A stretch of 64,000 nt of DNA from Streptomyces sp. NBC_00236 (GTDB taxonomy: Bacteria; Actinomycetota; Actinomycetes; Streptomycetales; Streptomycetaceae): contig NZ_CP108100.1 in the NCBI RefSeq assembly GCF_036195045.1, forward strand, positions 558,001-622,000, read 5' to 3'. Each line of letters opens with the position of its first letter. The first letter of the stretch is position 1. This document shows positions 34,836-44,983 of this stretch, piece by piece. The position numbers were made by a program, and so were the translations under genes. The notes under the pieces were generated by a model. It saw only the letters and a list, made by a program, of their open reading frames with translations. It ran no database searches and was not told where the DNA came from.

Positions 34836-35819
34836 TCACCAGCGGTTATGGACCGCCGCGCGGATCCTGCTGTCGTACAGGTCGCGCACTGCGTCCAGCG
34901 TGCTCTGCGGCAGCGGTTCCAGCGCCGCCGCAGCCGCGTTGGCCCGGGTCTGCTCCACCGAACGGGCCCCGGGGATGACGCTGGTGACACCGGGCTGCTG
35001 AATGATCCAGCGCAGCGCGGTCTGCGCGGGCGTCGCCCCCTCGGGAGCGAGTCGGGCGAACTCGGCCGCCGCCGCCAGCCCGGTGCCGTACTCGATCCCG
35101 GAGAAGGTCTCGCCCTGGTCGAACGCCTCTCCGTGCCGGTTGTACGCGCGGTGGTCCTCTGGTGCGAAGACGGTGTCCGCGGTGTACTTCCCGGACAGCA
35201 GTCCCGAGGCGAGCGGCACACGGGCGACGATGCCGACCCCGGCCGCGCGCGCGGCCGGCAGGACCTCGTCCAGCGGCTTGAGGCGGAACGGGTTGAGGAT
35301 GATCTGCACGCTCGCGACACCGGGGCGGGCAATGGCCGTCAGCGCCTCGGCACACGTTTCGACGCTCACCCCGTAAGCGGCGATCCGCTGCTCGGCGACG
35401 AGCGTGTCCAGGGCGTCATAGACCTCGTCCGAGGAGTAGACGGCCGTGGGCGGGCAGTGCAGCTGCACGAGGTCGAGGGTGTCGACCCCGAGATTGGCCC
35501 GTGAGCGGTCGTTCCAGGTGCGGAAGTTGTCCAGGACGTAGTTCTCCGGCACCTGATCGGCACGCCGGCCCATCTTGGTCGCGACCAGGACGCCCGCGTC
35601 GGGACGCTCCTTCAGATAGCGGCCGATGAGCTGTTCGCTGCGTCCGTCCCCGTACACGTCCGCGGTGTCGAAGAAGGTGACGCCCGCCCCGACGGCGGCG
35701 TCGAGGACGTCGAAGGCATCGGCCTCGCGCACCTCGCCCCAGTCCCCGCCGAGCTGCCATGTGCCCTGCCCCACGACCGATACGTTCCGTCCGGTCCTGC
35801 CCAGTTCTCGCTGTTCCAT
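34836..35819 (-). CDS. Aldo/keto reductase
   Basis: A 327-residue NADPH-dependent AKR. The start MEQRELGRTGRNVSVVGQGTWQLGG is typical. Catalytic residues are visible: Asp and Tyr in TFFDTADVYGDGRSE, Lys in LVATKMGRR and His in VQLHCPP. NADPH-binding segments are ARVPLASGLLSGKY and TSVIPGARSVEQTRAN. ATG 35817-35819 is preferred over an ATG nine bases upstream; neither has a clear ribosome binding site. It follows the second AKR gene by 100 bp on the same strand, and the two may be co-transcribed. The substrate is unknown. Confidence 0.92.
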   Translation of the reverse strand: MEQRELGRTGRNVSVVGQGTWQLGGDWGEVREADAFDVLDAAVGAGVTFFDTADVYGDGRSEQLIGRYLKERPDAGVLVATKMGRRADQVPENYVLDNFRTWNDRSRANLGVDTLDLVQLHCPPTAVYSSDEVYDALDTLVAEQRIAAYGVSVETCAEALTAIARPGVASVQIILNPFRLKPLDEVLPAARAAGVGIVARVPLASGLLSGKYTADTVFAPEDHRAYNRHGEAFDQGETFSGIEYGTGLAAAAEFARLAPEGATPAQTALRWIIQQPGVTSVIPGARSVEQTRANAAAAALEPLPQSTLDAVRDLYDSRIRAAVHNRW

Positions 35820-35919
35820 GGCGATCATGCTACGTCCGCCGGATGACGGCTCCGGGGCGCCGCCGCAGCGGCCGGGGCGCCGGGGCGGGACGCGCCTCGT
35901 TCCCCGCCCCGGCCTGCGG

Positions 35920-36834
35920 TCAGCCGGCGCCCTGCCCCAGGGCGGTGAGCCGGCCGGCCTCGTCGTCGGTGAGCCGCAGGGCGCCCGCCGCCACGTTGGC
36001 CTCCAGATGAGCGGGGTTGCCCGTGCCCGGGATGGCCAGGACGTGCGCGCCCCTGCGGAGCGTCCAGGCGAGCCTGACCTGGGCGGGAGAGGCGTCGTGG
36101 GCCCGGGCGATGTCGAGCAGCACGTCGTGCTCCGCGGTGAGGTCCGCGCCGGCCTCGCGGCCTCCGGCGGCGATCGCGTAGAACGGCACGAAGGCGATGC
36201 CGAGTTCACCGCAGGTACGAAGGATGCTCTCGGAGTCCGCACGCCGTTCGCCGATGCCGTACCTGTTCTGCACACAGACGACGGGCGCGATGGCCCGGGC
36301 CTCGGCGATCTGGTCAGGGCCGACGTTGGAGAGGCCGAGATGACGGATGAGCCCCTCCTTCCGCAGCTCGGCCAGCGCACCGAAGTGTTCGCCGACCGGG
36401 GCGGGTCCGTTCACCCTCAGGTTCACCACGTCGAGGTGGTCGCGGCCCAGCTGGCGGATGTTCTCCTGGACCTGGCCGCGCAGTTGCCCGGGCTGCGCCC
36501 AGTTCAGCCAGTCGCCCGACGGGCCGCGTCCGGGGCCGACCTTGGTGGTGATGACCAGGTCGTCGCCGTACGGAGCCAGTGCCCGGTTGATCAGCTCGTT
36601 GGCGGAGCGCAGGGGTGAGAAGTAGAAGGCCGCCGTGTCGATGTGATTCACGCCGAGCTCAACGGCGCGGCGCAGTACGGAAATCGCCCGGTCCCGGTCG
36701 TGCGGGCCGCGGTCGTCACTGAACGCGGCACCGTTCTGCGTCAGACGCATGGCACCGAAGCCGATCCGGTTGACGGTCAGATCGCCGAGCTGCCAGGTGC
36801 CGGCAGCCGCTGCGTCGGGGGGTTCCGAGGTCAA
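35920..36834 (-). CDS. Aldo/keto reductase
   Basis: A 304-residue AKR only distantly related to its neighbour. Features are VNRIGFGAMRLTQ, catalytic Asp/Tyr in NHIDTAAFYFSPLRSANE, Lys in VITTKVGPGRG, and Asn (in place of the usual His) in VVNLRVNGP, as in several AKR subgroups. The C-terminal cofactor segment is VLAIPGTGNPAHLEANVAAG. The start appears to be TTG 36832-36834 after GGAAGG with 8-base spacing. A promoter region with an inverted repeat lies upstream. Confidence 0.88.
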   Translation of the reverse strand: MTSEPPDAAAAGTWQLGDLTVNRIGFGAMRLTQNGAAFSDDRGPHDRDRAISVLRRAVELGVNHIDTAAFYFSPLRSANELINRALAPYGDDLVITTKVGPGRGPSGDWLNWAQPGQLRGQVQENIRQLGRDHLDVVNLRVNGPAPVGEHFGALAELRKEGLIRHLGLSNVGPDQIAEARAIAPVVCVQNRYGIGERRADSESILRTCGELGIAFVPFYAIAAGGREAGADLTAEHDVLLDIARAHDASPAQVRLAWTLRRGAHVLAIPGTGNPAHLEANVAAGALRLTDDEAGRLTALGQGAG

Positions 36835-37276
36835 GGGAGATGCCTTCCATCAAACGGTGAACTGATGCGGGACAAGTGATGGCATGCCAGGAAGCTTGCC
36901 CAACTTGCCACTTCATGATATCGTTGCGCCAACGCGTCTGTCTTTATTGACACTTGGTGCGTGTGCAGGATAGATCCACGCCATCATCCTGTCCAGCCCC
37001 CTCCGGGCCCCGCACTCCTCGACGCCCCTCTCGGCCCCTCCGTCACCGCGGATTCCTGTGGGCCGCCTGTGCGATCGCACCATGCCGACTTGACCAGACT
37101 TGCCAAGCCCTGCCCCCACGACCGTAGTTCGTTGACGAGGTCATGCCCACGTGTGAGTGTTCGGTCGCCCGATCACGGACACCACCTGGGCGGACGGCCC
37201 GTACCGACGGCAGGGACGGGTACGTCTCCCCACGCCGCTGCCCGTGACCGAGGTCCCCACGAACCGAGGAGCCTCG
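36835..37276. other. Intergenic regulatory region between the AKR and the M4-M28 protease
   Basis: A 442-base divergent region without a gene. It holds a small inverted repeat CGTTGCGCCAACG (36922-36934) near the reductase promoter, and a rightward promoter TTGACA (36947-36952) with TAGATC (36971-36976), 18 bp apart. The promoter leaves a leader of nearly 300 bases before the protease. No further element was recognised in the leader. Confidence 0.5.
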
Positions 37277-40200
37277 ATGAAACGCAGACCGATGACGGCC
37301 GGGACAACCCTGGCCGTCCTCGCCGGAATGCTGGTCGCCACGAGTGGCCAGTCAGCTTCTGCAGAACCGTCTCCGCCGCCCGCCCCGAGCGCACTGTCGA
37401 AGGCCGTCTCGGCCGCCGACCGGGCGGCGGCCAGTGGTCTCGACGCCCTGGCCAAGGGGCCCGAGGAGCGGTACGAGCGGCAGATGGTGACCCCCTGGAT
37501 CAACGGGCTCTACTCCATCGCCTACGAACGCACCTATCGCGGCCTGCCGGTCGTCGGCGGGGACGCCGTCGTGGTGGCCGACTCCAAGGGGCGCGTCCGC
37601 GGATCCCAGTCGGCGGTCTCCCGGCGCATCAACGTGCCGGTCACCGCGACCGTCTCCGCCAAGGCCGCCGAGGCCACGTCCCGCAGGGAACTGCGCACGG
37701 TGGAGCGGGTCGACAGCCACCGGCTGGTCGTCCGGGCCACCGGCACGAAGTCCCGGCTGGCCTGGGAGACCGTGCTCACCGGCCGGACCGTGAAGGCCCC
37801 GAGCCGACTGCACGTCTTCGTCGACGCGGGCACCGGCAAGGTGCTCGACAGCTACGACGACGTCAAGGCCGGAACCGGCAACAGCCAGTGGAACGGGCCG
37901 TCCCCGCTGTCCATCAACACCACGTCATCGGGCGGAAGTTACTCGCTGCGTGACCCGGCCCGCCCCGGGCTGAGCTGCGCCGACTACAGCACCGGGAGCG
38001 TGTTCACCAAGTCGAGCGACTCCTGGGGGACGGGCAGCGCCTCCAGCAAGGAGACCGGCTGCGTCGACGTCATGTGGGCGGCCCAGCACGAATGGGACAT
38101 GCTGCGCGACTGGCTCGGACGCAACGGCCACGACGGGAACGGCCGCAGCTGGCCGGTCAAGGTCGGGCTCAATGACGTCAACGCCTACTGGGACGGCTCC
38201 AGCATCTCCATCGGCCACAACAACGCCAACCAGTGGATCGCGGCCATGGACGTCGTGGGCCATGAGTTCGGCCACGGAATCGACCAGTACACACCCGGCG
38301 GCGCCAACAACGAGTCCGGCCTCGGCGAGGCCACCGGCGACATCATGGGCGCGCTGACCGAGGCGTACACCAACGAGCCCGCCCCGTACGACGACCCGGA
38401 CTACACCGTCGGCGAGAAGATCAACCTGGTGGGCAACGGGCCGATCCGGATCATGTACAACCCCGGGCAGATCGGCGACCCGAACTGCTACAGCTCCTCC
38501 ATACCCAGCACCGAGGAGCACGCGGCGGCCGGCCCCCTGAACCACTGGTTCTATCTGCTGGCCGAGGGCTCGAACCCCGGTGGCGGCAAGCCGTCCAGTC
38601 CCACCTGCAACAACTCCACGGTCACCGGGGTGGGCATCCAGAGCGCCGGCAAGGTCTTCTACGGTGGCATGCTGCTCAAGACCAGCGGCATGACGTACAA
38701 GCGCTACCGCACCGCCACACTGACCTCCGCCAAGAACCTCGACGCCACCTGTGTGCTGTTCAACCGGGCGAAGGCGGCCTGGGACGCGGTGAGCGTCCCC
38801 GCCCAGAGCGGCGATCCGACCTGTGCCCCGAGCGGCAACAACGACTTCTCCCTGACCCTCGACCCGGCCTCCGGCTCGGTGAAACAGGGCAGCTCGGTGA
38901 CGGCCACGGTCAGGACCACCGTGTCCTCCGGCAGCGCGCAGACCGTGAACCTGTCGGCGACCGGACAGCCGAGCGGCGTCACCGTCTCCTTCAGCCCGTC
39001 CTCGGTGCAGTCCGGCTCGACCTCGGCCATGACCGTGTCGACCACGTCGGCCGCGGCGCCCGGTACGTACACCCTCACGGTGAAGGGTGCGGGCACCCAG
39101 GAGCACACCGCGCAGTACACACTGACCATCGGTGACGGCGGGAACCCGGGCGGCACGGCCCCCGACATCAGCGTCGCCAACGTGCAGACACATCTGACCC
39201 AGTTCAACACCATCGCCTCGCAGAACGGCGGCAACCGGCGGGCCGGCAGCAGTGGTTACACCGCTTCGCTCGCCTATGTGAAGGGCAAGCTCCAGGCGGC
39301 CGGCTACACCGTCAGCGAGCAGACCTGCACGACCTGCACCTACCGCGGGAACAACCTGATCGCGGACTGGCCGGGCGGTCCGGCCGACCGGACCGTGATG
39401 TTCGGCGCCCACCTCGACAGCGTGGCCGCCGGTCCCGGAATCAATGACAACGGTTCCGGTTCCGCCACGCTGCTGGAGAACGCGCTCGCCCTGGCCCAGC
39501 AGAACCCGACGATGACCAAGCACGTCCGCTTCGCCTGGTGGAACGGTGAGGAGCAGGGCCTGGAGGGATCCGAGTACTACGTCGGCCAGCTCTCCGCCGC
39601 CCAGCGGTCAGCCATCAGCGCCTACTACAACTTCGACATGGTCGCCTCCACCAACGGCGGCTACTTCATCAACAACGTCAACTCCGCCGCATCGGCTCCC
39701 ATGAAGGAGTACTGGACCTCGCTCGGCCTCGCGCCGGAGGAGAACGTCGAGGGCCAGGGCCGCTCGGACGACTACTCCTTCCAGCAGGGCGGCATAGCCA
39801 CCTCGGGGTACGCGACCGGCGCCAGTGACACGAAGTCCTCCGCCCAGGCCGCCAAGTGGGGCGGGACCGCGGGCCGTTCGTACGATCCGTGCTACCACCA
39901 GTCGTGCGACACGACGGCGAACATCAACGCGACCGCGCTCAACCGCAGCGCGGACGGGATCGCCTACACGGTGTGGAAGACGGCCGTCGGCACCACCGCG
40001 CCGGCCGACGACTTCTCCGTCTCGGTGAACCCGGTGTCCGGCAGTGTCCAGCCGGGCGCCTCCGTCACCGCCACGGTGTCCACGGCCACCACGGGCGGTT
40101 CCGCGCAGAGCGTGCGGCTCACGGCCTCCGGTGCGCCGAGCGGGGTCACCGTCTCCTTCGCCCCGTCGTCCGTGCAGTCCGGCTCCTCGTCCACGATGAC

Positions 40201-40774
40201 CGTCGCCGCCGGGGCGCAGGTCACCGCGGGTACGTACACCCTCACCGTGACCGGGACGGGCACCGCCACCCACACCACCACGTACTCGCTGGTCGTCGGG
40301 GGCGGCGGAACCTGCCAGGCGCGGCAGGTCGTCGCCAACGGCGGCTTCGAGAACGGCACCACACCATGGACCCAGACGGACGGGATCATCAACAACCGGA
40401 CCTCCGAGAAGCCCGCGCACAGCGGCTCGTACCAGGCGTGGTTCGGCGGCTGGGGAAGCACCCACAGCGACACGGCCACGCAGTCGGTGACCGTTCCGAC
40501 GGGCTGCTCGACGTACCGGCTGTCGTTCTACCTGAGCACCGACACCGACGAGTCGGCGGGTGACGCCACCGCGTACGACACGTTCACCGTGAAGCTGGGC
40601 TCCCGGACGCTGGCGACGTACTCGAACCTCGACGCGAGCAGCGGCTATGTCCAGCAGTCCTTCGACGTCGGCTCCGCCGCGGGGCAGACGGTGACGCTGG
40701 GCTTCACCAGTAAGGAGGACGCCTACCTGCAGACCAGCTTCGTCGTGGACGACGTGGCGCTGAACGTGAGCTGA
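37277..40774 (+). CDS. Secreted dual metalloprotease: M4 (thermolysin-like) plus M28 aminopeptidase
   Basis: A 1165-residue exoenzyme. Order of parts: signal peptide 1-29 (ends SASA); FTP/PepSY-type propeptide about 50-190; M4 domain about 200-520 with zinc motif HEFGH (His329, His333) and Glu351 in GEATGD; Ig-like domain about 535-630; M28 domain about 640-900 with His712, Asp724, catalytic Glu758/ligand Glu759 in WNGEEQG, Asp787 and His874; a second Ig-like domain about 917-1010 resembling the first; and a Cys-containing jelly-roll-like C-terminal domain from about 1015. Both active sites appear complete. The endopeptidase would create peptide ends that the aminopeptidase trims. ATG 37277 follows GAGGAG. 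No frameshift or stop lies between the two halves. Confidence 0.92.
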   Translation: MKRRPMTAGTTLAVLAGMLVATSGQSASAEPSPPPAPSALSKAVSAADRAAASGLDALAKGPEERYERQMVTPWINGLYSIAYERTYRGLPVVGGDAVVVADSKGRVRGSQSAVSRRINVPVTATVSAKAAEATSRRELRTVERVDSHRLVVRATGTKSRLAWETVLTGRTVKAPSRLHVFVDAGTGKVLDSYDDVKAGTGNSQWNGPSPLSINTTSSGGSYSLRDPARPGLSCADYSTGSVFTKSSDSWGTGSASSKETGCVDVMWAAQHEWDMLRDWLGRNGHDGNGRSWPVKVGLNDVNAYWDGSSISIGHNNANQWIAAMDVVGHEFGHGIDQYTPGGANNESGLGEATGDIMGALTEAYTNEPAPYDDPDYTVGEKINLVGNGPIRIMYNPGQIGDPNCYSSSIPSTEEHAAAGPLNHWFYLLAEGSNPGGGKPSSPTCNNSTVTGVGIQSAGKVFYGGMLLKTSGMTYKRYRTATLTSAKNLDATCVLFNRAKAAWDAVSVPAQSGDPTCAPSGNNDFSLTLDPASGSVKQGSSVTATVRTTVSSGSAQTVNLSATGQPSGVTVSFSPSSVQSGSTSAMTVSTTSAAAPGTYTLTVKGAGTQEHTAQYTLTIGDGGNPGGTAPDISVANVQTHLTQFNTIASQNGGNRRAGSSGYTASLAYVKGKLQAAGYTVSEQTCTTCTYRGNNLIADWPGGPADRTVMFGAHLDSVAAGPGINDNGSGSATLLENALALAQQNPTMTKHVRFAWWNGEEQGLEGSEYYVGQLSAAQRSAISAYYNFDMVASTNGGYFINNVNSAASAPMKEYWTSLGLAPEENVEGQGRSDDYSFQQGGIATSGYATGASDTKSSAQAAKWGGTAGRSYDPCYHQSCDTTANINATALNRSADGIAYTVWKTAVGTTAPADDFSVSVNPVSGSVQPGASVTATVSTATTGGSAQSVRLTASGAPSGVTVSFAPSSVQSGSSSTMTVAAGAQVTAGTYTLTVTGTGTATHTTTYSLVVGGGGTCQARQVVANGGFENGTTPWTQTDGIINNRTSEKPAHSGSYQAWFGGWGSTHSDTATQSVTVPTGCSTYRLSFYLSTDTDESAGDATAYDTFTVKLGSRTLATYSNLDASSGYVQQSFDVGSAAGQTVTLGFTSKEDAYLQTSFVVDDVALNVS

Positions 40775-40790
40775 TCCACCGACGGGGGAA

Positions 40791-40827
40791 CCGGGGGCGG
40801 GGCGTGATCCACACGCCCCGCCCCCGG
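40791..40827. terminator. Bidirectional terminator between protease and XRE regulator
   Basis: Perfect 16-base arms with a 5-base loop between convergent stop codons. Confidence 0.75.
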
Positions 40828-40831
40828 CGTG

Positions 40832-42259
40832 TCAGCGGACCGCCGCCGCCAGTCTCCGGACGAAGTCGTCGCTCTCCGGACGGCGGCCCCGGGCCGCCAG
40901 CCTTGCGTGGAGTCCGCGCAGTTCCTGGCCGAGCAGCGTCGCCGGATTGATCTCGGTGGTGTCCAGGACCGGGCCCGCCACGGACTGTGCAGCCGCCGGG
41001 TCACCGGCGCACGCGTGGGCGTCCGCCATCCGGGCCAGGAACAGCATCCGCGCCGAATGCATGCCGGGCGGCAGCAGCCCGAGCGCGGTGCCGGCCGCCC
41101 CGACGGCGCGGAGCGCGAACCGGCGGTCACCGGTGGCCGCGGCGAGATCGCGCAGGGCGCCGGCCGCACCCGACTCCACCCGCAGACGCACGGAGGCGAC
41201 GGAGAGCCAGGGCGCCTCCGTCTCGTCACGCTCGCCGGCGCGGTCCATCTGTGACCAGGCCCGGTCGATGTGTCTGAGCGTCCGGGCGGCGTCGCCGCGG
41301 ACGGCGTGTCCGCGCGCCTGGTACAGGTCGCTCAGGGCGCCCGCCCAGTGCCGGCCCACGGCGGCCTCTCCGATCGCCCCGCCGTAGACGAGCGCCGACG
41401 GGCCGTCACCCTCCAGCCGGGCCAGGGTGCTCATGTCGCCGAGTGCCGCGACCTGGGTCCCGACGCGACCGGCGATGGCGGCCCACTGCAATGAGCGGTC
41501 GAGCCAGGCCATCGCGGTCCCGTTGCGGCCCCAAAGCAGCCGAAGACAGCCCGCCGACTGCGCGTACTCGGCCGCGAGTGGGGCCAGTTGGGCCTGGTAC
41601 GACGCGGCGGGGAGCGCCATCCAGCGGAGCATGGCGTGCAGCGTGCCCTCGACCACGGCGGTCGCGCCGGGCCAGGCCCGTTCCTCGTCGGCACGCAGAC
41701 AGACCGCGAGCAGGGCGGTGAGCGCGTGCACGGTGTCATTGTCCAGGGCGGGGCTCAACCGCGCGTCGGGGCCCAGCGCGCAGAAAGCCGCGTGCAGTTC
41801 GACGACGTCCGCGAGGACGGGTACCGAACAGCCGTCTCGGCCGTGCAGCGGGCAGACGAGTCCGTAGGCGGGCAGGCTCGTGGGCAGGACGGTACCGGGA
41901 GGAAGCATCGCGCGGAGTGCCCCGCCGGCGGGCTCCCCGGGCAAAGGGCCGCTCCGTACCGGTGCCGGTGGGCCCGGCACGCCTCCCGTCCGCTCCTGTT
42001 CCTCGGCCGCTTCACAGGCGGTCACCAACTCACCCTGCGCAGACAGCAGTTCATCAAGCCGCCGGGCCAGCGGCGACGGCGTCCGCCGGCTGCCGCGCTC
42101 CAGTTTGCTGATGGCGGTGTGGTCGTATCCCACCCGGGCGCCCACCTGGGCCTGGGTGAACCCGGCCCGTCTGCGCCACCCGCGTAACCGGGCTCCGAAC
42201 GAGCGCCATGCCTCCGCGGTACGGGCGTCCGCCGGGACAGGACCCGTCGCCTCGTTCAC
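40832..42259 (-). CDS. XRE-family regulator with TPR-like C-terminal domain; contains a TTA codon
   Basis: A 475-residue protein. The N-terminal helix-turn-helix (about 20-75) reads LRGWRRRAGFTQAQVGARVGYDHTAISKLERGSRRTP. The remaining 400 residues are alanine-rich helices resembling a TPR-type sensory domain, as in many Streptomyces regulators of secondary metabolism or development. Codon 25 is TTA (42185-42187), so full-length translation should need bldA tRNA. The start is GTG 42257-42259. It is divergent from the CBM32/beta-helix gene and convergent with the protease, so it may control either. Confidence 0.88.
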   Translation of the reverse strand: MNEATGPVPADARTAEAWRSFGARLRGWRRRAGFTQAQVGARVGYDHTAISKLERGSRRTPSPLARRLDELLSAQGELVTACEAAEEQERTGGVPGPPAPVRSGPLPGEPAGGALRAMLPPGTVLPTSLPAYGLVCPLHGRDGCSVPVLADVVELHAAFCALGPDARLSPALDNDTVHALTALLAVCLRADEERAWPGATAVVEGTLHAMLRWMALPAASYQAQLAPLAAEYAQSAGCLRLLWGRNGTAMAWLDRSLQWAAIAGRVGTQVAALGDMSTLARLEGDGPSALVYGGAIGEAAVGRHWAGALSDLYQARGHAVRGDAARTLRHIDRAWSQMDRAGERDETEAPWLSVASVRLRVESGAAGALRDLAAATGDRRFALRAVGAAGTALGLLPPGMHSARMLFLARMADAHACAGDPAAAQSVAGPVLDTTEINPATLLGQELRGLHARLAARGRRPESDDFVRRLAAAVR

Positions 42260-42734
42260 CCGGAACCCCGTCGCGCCTGGTCAACGGCGCCACGCGTGCC
42301 ACGCTCACGGCTCATGACCCGGAGGATAGCGAGCAGCCGGGTCCGCTGTCCCGCGGGTGTCGACAAGATGTCCGGTAACAGGCGCAGTGGTTGCCGGCGC
42401 ATGCCGCTCCCGGCCCTCCCCCGGCCCGCCTGACATCGTCGGGCCACGAGAGCAACACCACGACGGCCCACCCGCATTGAGCATGCCCGCAACATCATCA
42501 CCTGAATCAACGATCCGTCAGGATCTTGGCTTCGACGACCTCAAGGGGTAGGCAATCGGGGCAATCGTGAGGTAACCGTCGTCAGTTCTTGACCTCAACA
42601 GGGCCCGGACAAGCACGTGTTGCACACCTATTGACGTGTGGGGACGCAAGGGAGAAGTATCCCCATCGGCCGGAGAGAGCGCTCTCCGGCTTCGTGTCGT
42701 GCACCCGCTACCGCGACTCAGGAGACAATCCCCC
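42260..42734. other. Divergent control region between XRE regulator and CBM32 gene
   Basis: A 475-base region without a gene. Its right end holds the promoter and operator of the CBM32 gene (listed separately). The left part, toward the regulator, shows no clear element. Confidence 0.5.
42631..42686 (+). promoter_or_regulatory. Promoter and CebR-like operator of the CBM32/beta-helix gene
   Basis: TTGACG (42631-42636) and AAGTAT (42655-42660) are 18 bp apart. Just downstream, at the expected start of the transcript, is the perfect palindrome GAGAGCGCTCTC (42675-42686). It shares the AGCGCT core of CebR-type LacI operators that govern glucan use in Streptomyces. Confidence 0.6.
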
Positions 42735-44918
42735 ATGTACGCACCCCCCTTGTTCCGCAGACCCGCGCCCTCGGCCGGAAGAAGACGCGCCGGTGTACTG
42801 ACCGCCGTCGCCGGTCTGGTCGTGTCACTGCTGGCCTTCGTGCCGTCCAGCCCGGCGAGCGCGGCACCCTCGCTGCTCTCCCAGGGCAAGGCGGTGACCG
42901 CTTCCAGCCAGGAGAACGCCGGCACCCCCGCCACGTCCGCCGTGGACGGCGACAACGGCACCCGTTGGTCCAGCGCGTTCTCCGACCCCCAATGGATCAA
43001 GGTCGACCTGGGCTCCACCGCCTCCGTCAGCCAGATCGCGCTGAAGTGGGAGGCCGCCTACGCCAAGAGCTACCGGATCGAGTTCTCCACGGATGACAGC
43101 ACCTGGAGCACCGCCTACTCGACCACCACGAGCCCCGGCGGCACCGAGACGCTCAATGTCTCCGGCAACGCCCGCTACGTCCGGCTGACCGGTACCGCCA
43201 GGGCCACCCAGTACGGGTACTCGCTCTGGGAGTTCCAGGTCTTCGGCACCACCGGCGGCGGAGGCGGCCCCCAGATCCCGGGCGGCGGCGACCTCGGCCC
43301 GAACGTCCTGGTCTTCGACCCGTCGACGCCGAACATCCAGGCCAAGGTCGACGAGATCTTCAAGCAGCAGGAGTCGGCGCAGTTCGGCACCGGCCGCTAC
43401 GCGCTCATGTTCAAGCCGGGCACGTACAACAACATCAACGCCCAGATCGGCTTCTACACCCAGATCGCCGGCCTCGGGCTCAAGCCGGACGACACCACGT
43501 TCAACGGTGATGTGACCGTCGACGCGGGCTGGTTCAACGGCAACGCCACCCAGAACTTCTGGCGATCGGCCGAGAACCTCGCCCTCAACCCGGTGAGCGG
43601 AACCGACCGTTGGGCCGTCTCCCAGGCCGCCCCCTTCCGCCGCATGCACGTCAAGGGCGGACTCAACCTCGCACCGAACGGCTACGGCTGGGCGAGTGGC
43701 GGGTACATCGCCGACAGCAAGATCGACGGCCAGGTCGGCCCGTACTCGCAGCAGCAGTGGTACACCCGCGACAGCTCGATCGGCAGCTGGGGCAACGGCG
43801 TCTGGAACATGACGTTCTCCGGCGTCGAGGGCGCACCCGCCCAGAGCTTCCCGAACCCCCCGTACACCACCCTGGAGAACACCCCGGTCTCCCGCGAGAA
43901 GCCGTTCCTCTACCTGGACGGCAACGACTACAAGGTCTTCGTACCCGCCAAGCGCACCAACGCGCGCGGCGTCTCGTGGAACGGCACACCGCAGGGCGAG
44001 TCCATCCCGCTGAGCCAGTTCTACGTGGTCAAGCCGGGGGCCTCCGCCGCCACCATCAACGCGGCGGTGCAGCAGGGCCTCCACCTGCTCTTCACTCCCG
44101 GGATCTACCACGTCGACCAGACGATCAACATCGACCGCGCCAACACAGTCGTGCTGGGTCTGGGTCTGGCCACGATCATTCCGGACAACGGGGTCACGGC
44201 CATCAAGGTCGGTGACGTGGACGGCGTGAAGCTCGCCGGACTGCTCGTCGACGCCGGTCCGCAGAACTCGCAGGTGCTCGTCCAGGTCGGCCCCGAGGGC
44301 GCCTCCGCCGACCACGCCGCCAACCCGACCACCGTCCAGGACGTGTTCGTCCGGGTCGGCGGCGCCGGAGCCGGCAAGGCCACCACCGGCATGGTCGTCA
44401 ACAACGACGACACGATCATCGACCACACCTGGCTGTGGCGCGCCGACCACGGCGACGGGGTCGGCTGGGAGACCAACCGGGCCGACTACGGCCTCCAGGT
44501 CAACGGCGACGACGTCCTCGCGACGGGCCTGTTCGTGGAGCACTTCAACAAGTACGACGTCCGCTGGTCCGGGGAGAGGGGGAAGACGATCTTCTTCCAG
44601 AACGAGAAGGCGTACGACGCCCCGAACCAGGCAGCCATCCAGAACGGAGACACCAAGGGCTACGCGGCCTACAAGGTCGACGACTCCGTCACCACCCACG
44701 AAGGCTGGGGCCTGGGCAGCTACTGCTACTTCAACGTCGACCCCACCATCCGCCAGGACCACGGATTCCAGGCACCGGTGAAACCCGGCGTGAAGTTCCA
44801 CGACCTGCTCGTCGTCTCCCTCGGCGGACAGGGCCAGTACGAACACGTCATCAACAACACCGGATCACCCACCTCCGGCACCTCGACCGTTCCCTCGAAC
44901 GTGGTGTCCTTCCCCTGA
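42735..44918 (+). CDS. Secreted CBM32 (F5/8 type C) plus right-handed beta-helix protein, probable glucan-active enzyme
   Basis: A 727-residue protein. The signal peptide covers about 1-43 (ends ASA). A discoidin/CBM32 domain follows (about 48-180: ENAGTPATSAVDGDNGTRWS, WIKVDLGSTASVSQIALKWE, ARYVRLTGTARATQYGYSLWEF). After a Gly-rich linker comes a large beta-helix domain (LVFDPSTPNIQAKVDEIF, GTGRYALMFKPGTYN, LLFTPGIYHVDQTINI, DDTIIDHTWLWRADHG). Fold and length resemble GH55-like beta-1,3-glucanase relatives, but I cannot place catalytic residues. Some databases label relatives adenylyl cyclase, which is not supported here. ATG 42735 follows AGGAGA. Confidence 0.85.
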   Translation: MYAPPLFRRPAPSAGRRRAGVLTAVAGLVVSLLAFVPSSPASAAPSLLSQGKAVTASSQENAGTPATSAVDGDNGTRWSSAFSDPQWIKVDLGSTASVSQIALKWEAAYAKSYRIEFSTDDSTWSTAYSTTTSPGGTETLNVSGNARYVRLTGTARATQYGYSLWEFQVFGTTGGGGGPQIPGGGDLGPNVLVFDPSTPNIQAKVDEIFKQQESAQFGTGRYALMFKPGTYNNINAQIGFYTQIAGLGLKPDDTTFNGDVTVDAGWFNGNATQNFWRSAENLALNPVSGTDRWAVSQAAPFRRMHVKGGLNLAPNGYGWASGGYIADSKIDGQVGPYSQQQWYTRDSSIGSWGNGVWNMTFSGVEGAPAQSFPNPPYTTLENTPVSREKPFLYLDGNDYKVFVPAKRTNARGVSWNGTPQGESIPLSQFYVVKPGASAATINAAVQQGLHLLFTPGIYHVDQTINIDRANTVVLGLGLATIIPDNGVTAIKVGDVDGVKLAGLLVDAGPQNSQVLVQVGPEGASADHAANPTTVQDVFVRVGGAGAGKATTGMVVNNDDTIIDHTWLWRADHGDGVGWETNRADYGLQVNGDDVLATGLFVEHFNKYDVRWSGERGKTIFFQNEKAYDAPNQAAIQNGDTKGYAAYKVDDSVTTHEGWGLGSYCYFNVDPTIRQDHGFQAPVKPGVKFHDLLVVSLGGQGQYEHVINNTGSPTSGTSTVPSNVVSFP

Positions 44919-44945
44919 CGCCACGCGTGAGGTGATCCGACCGTC

Positions 44946-44982
44946 CCGACGGGGCCCGGCAGCCGCTGCCGGGCCCCGTCGG
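44946..44982. terminator. Bidirectional terminator after the CBM32 gene
   Basis: Perfect 17-base arms with a 3-base loop. It ends 1 base before the stop of the convergent phosphatase gene. Confidence 0.75.
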
Positions 44983-44983
44983 C

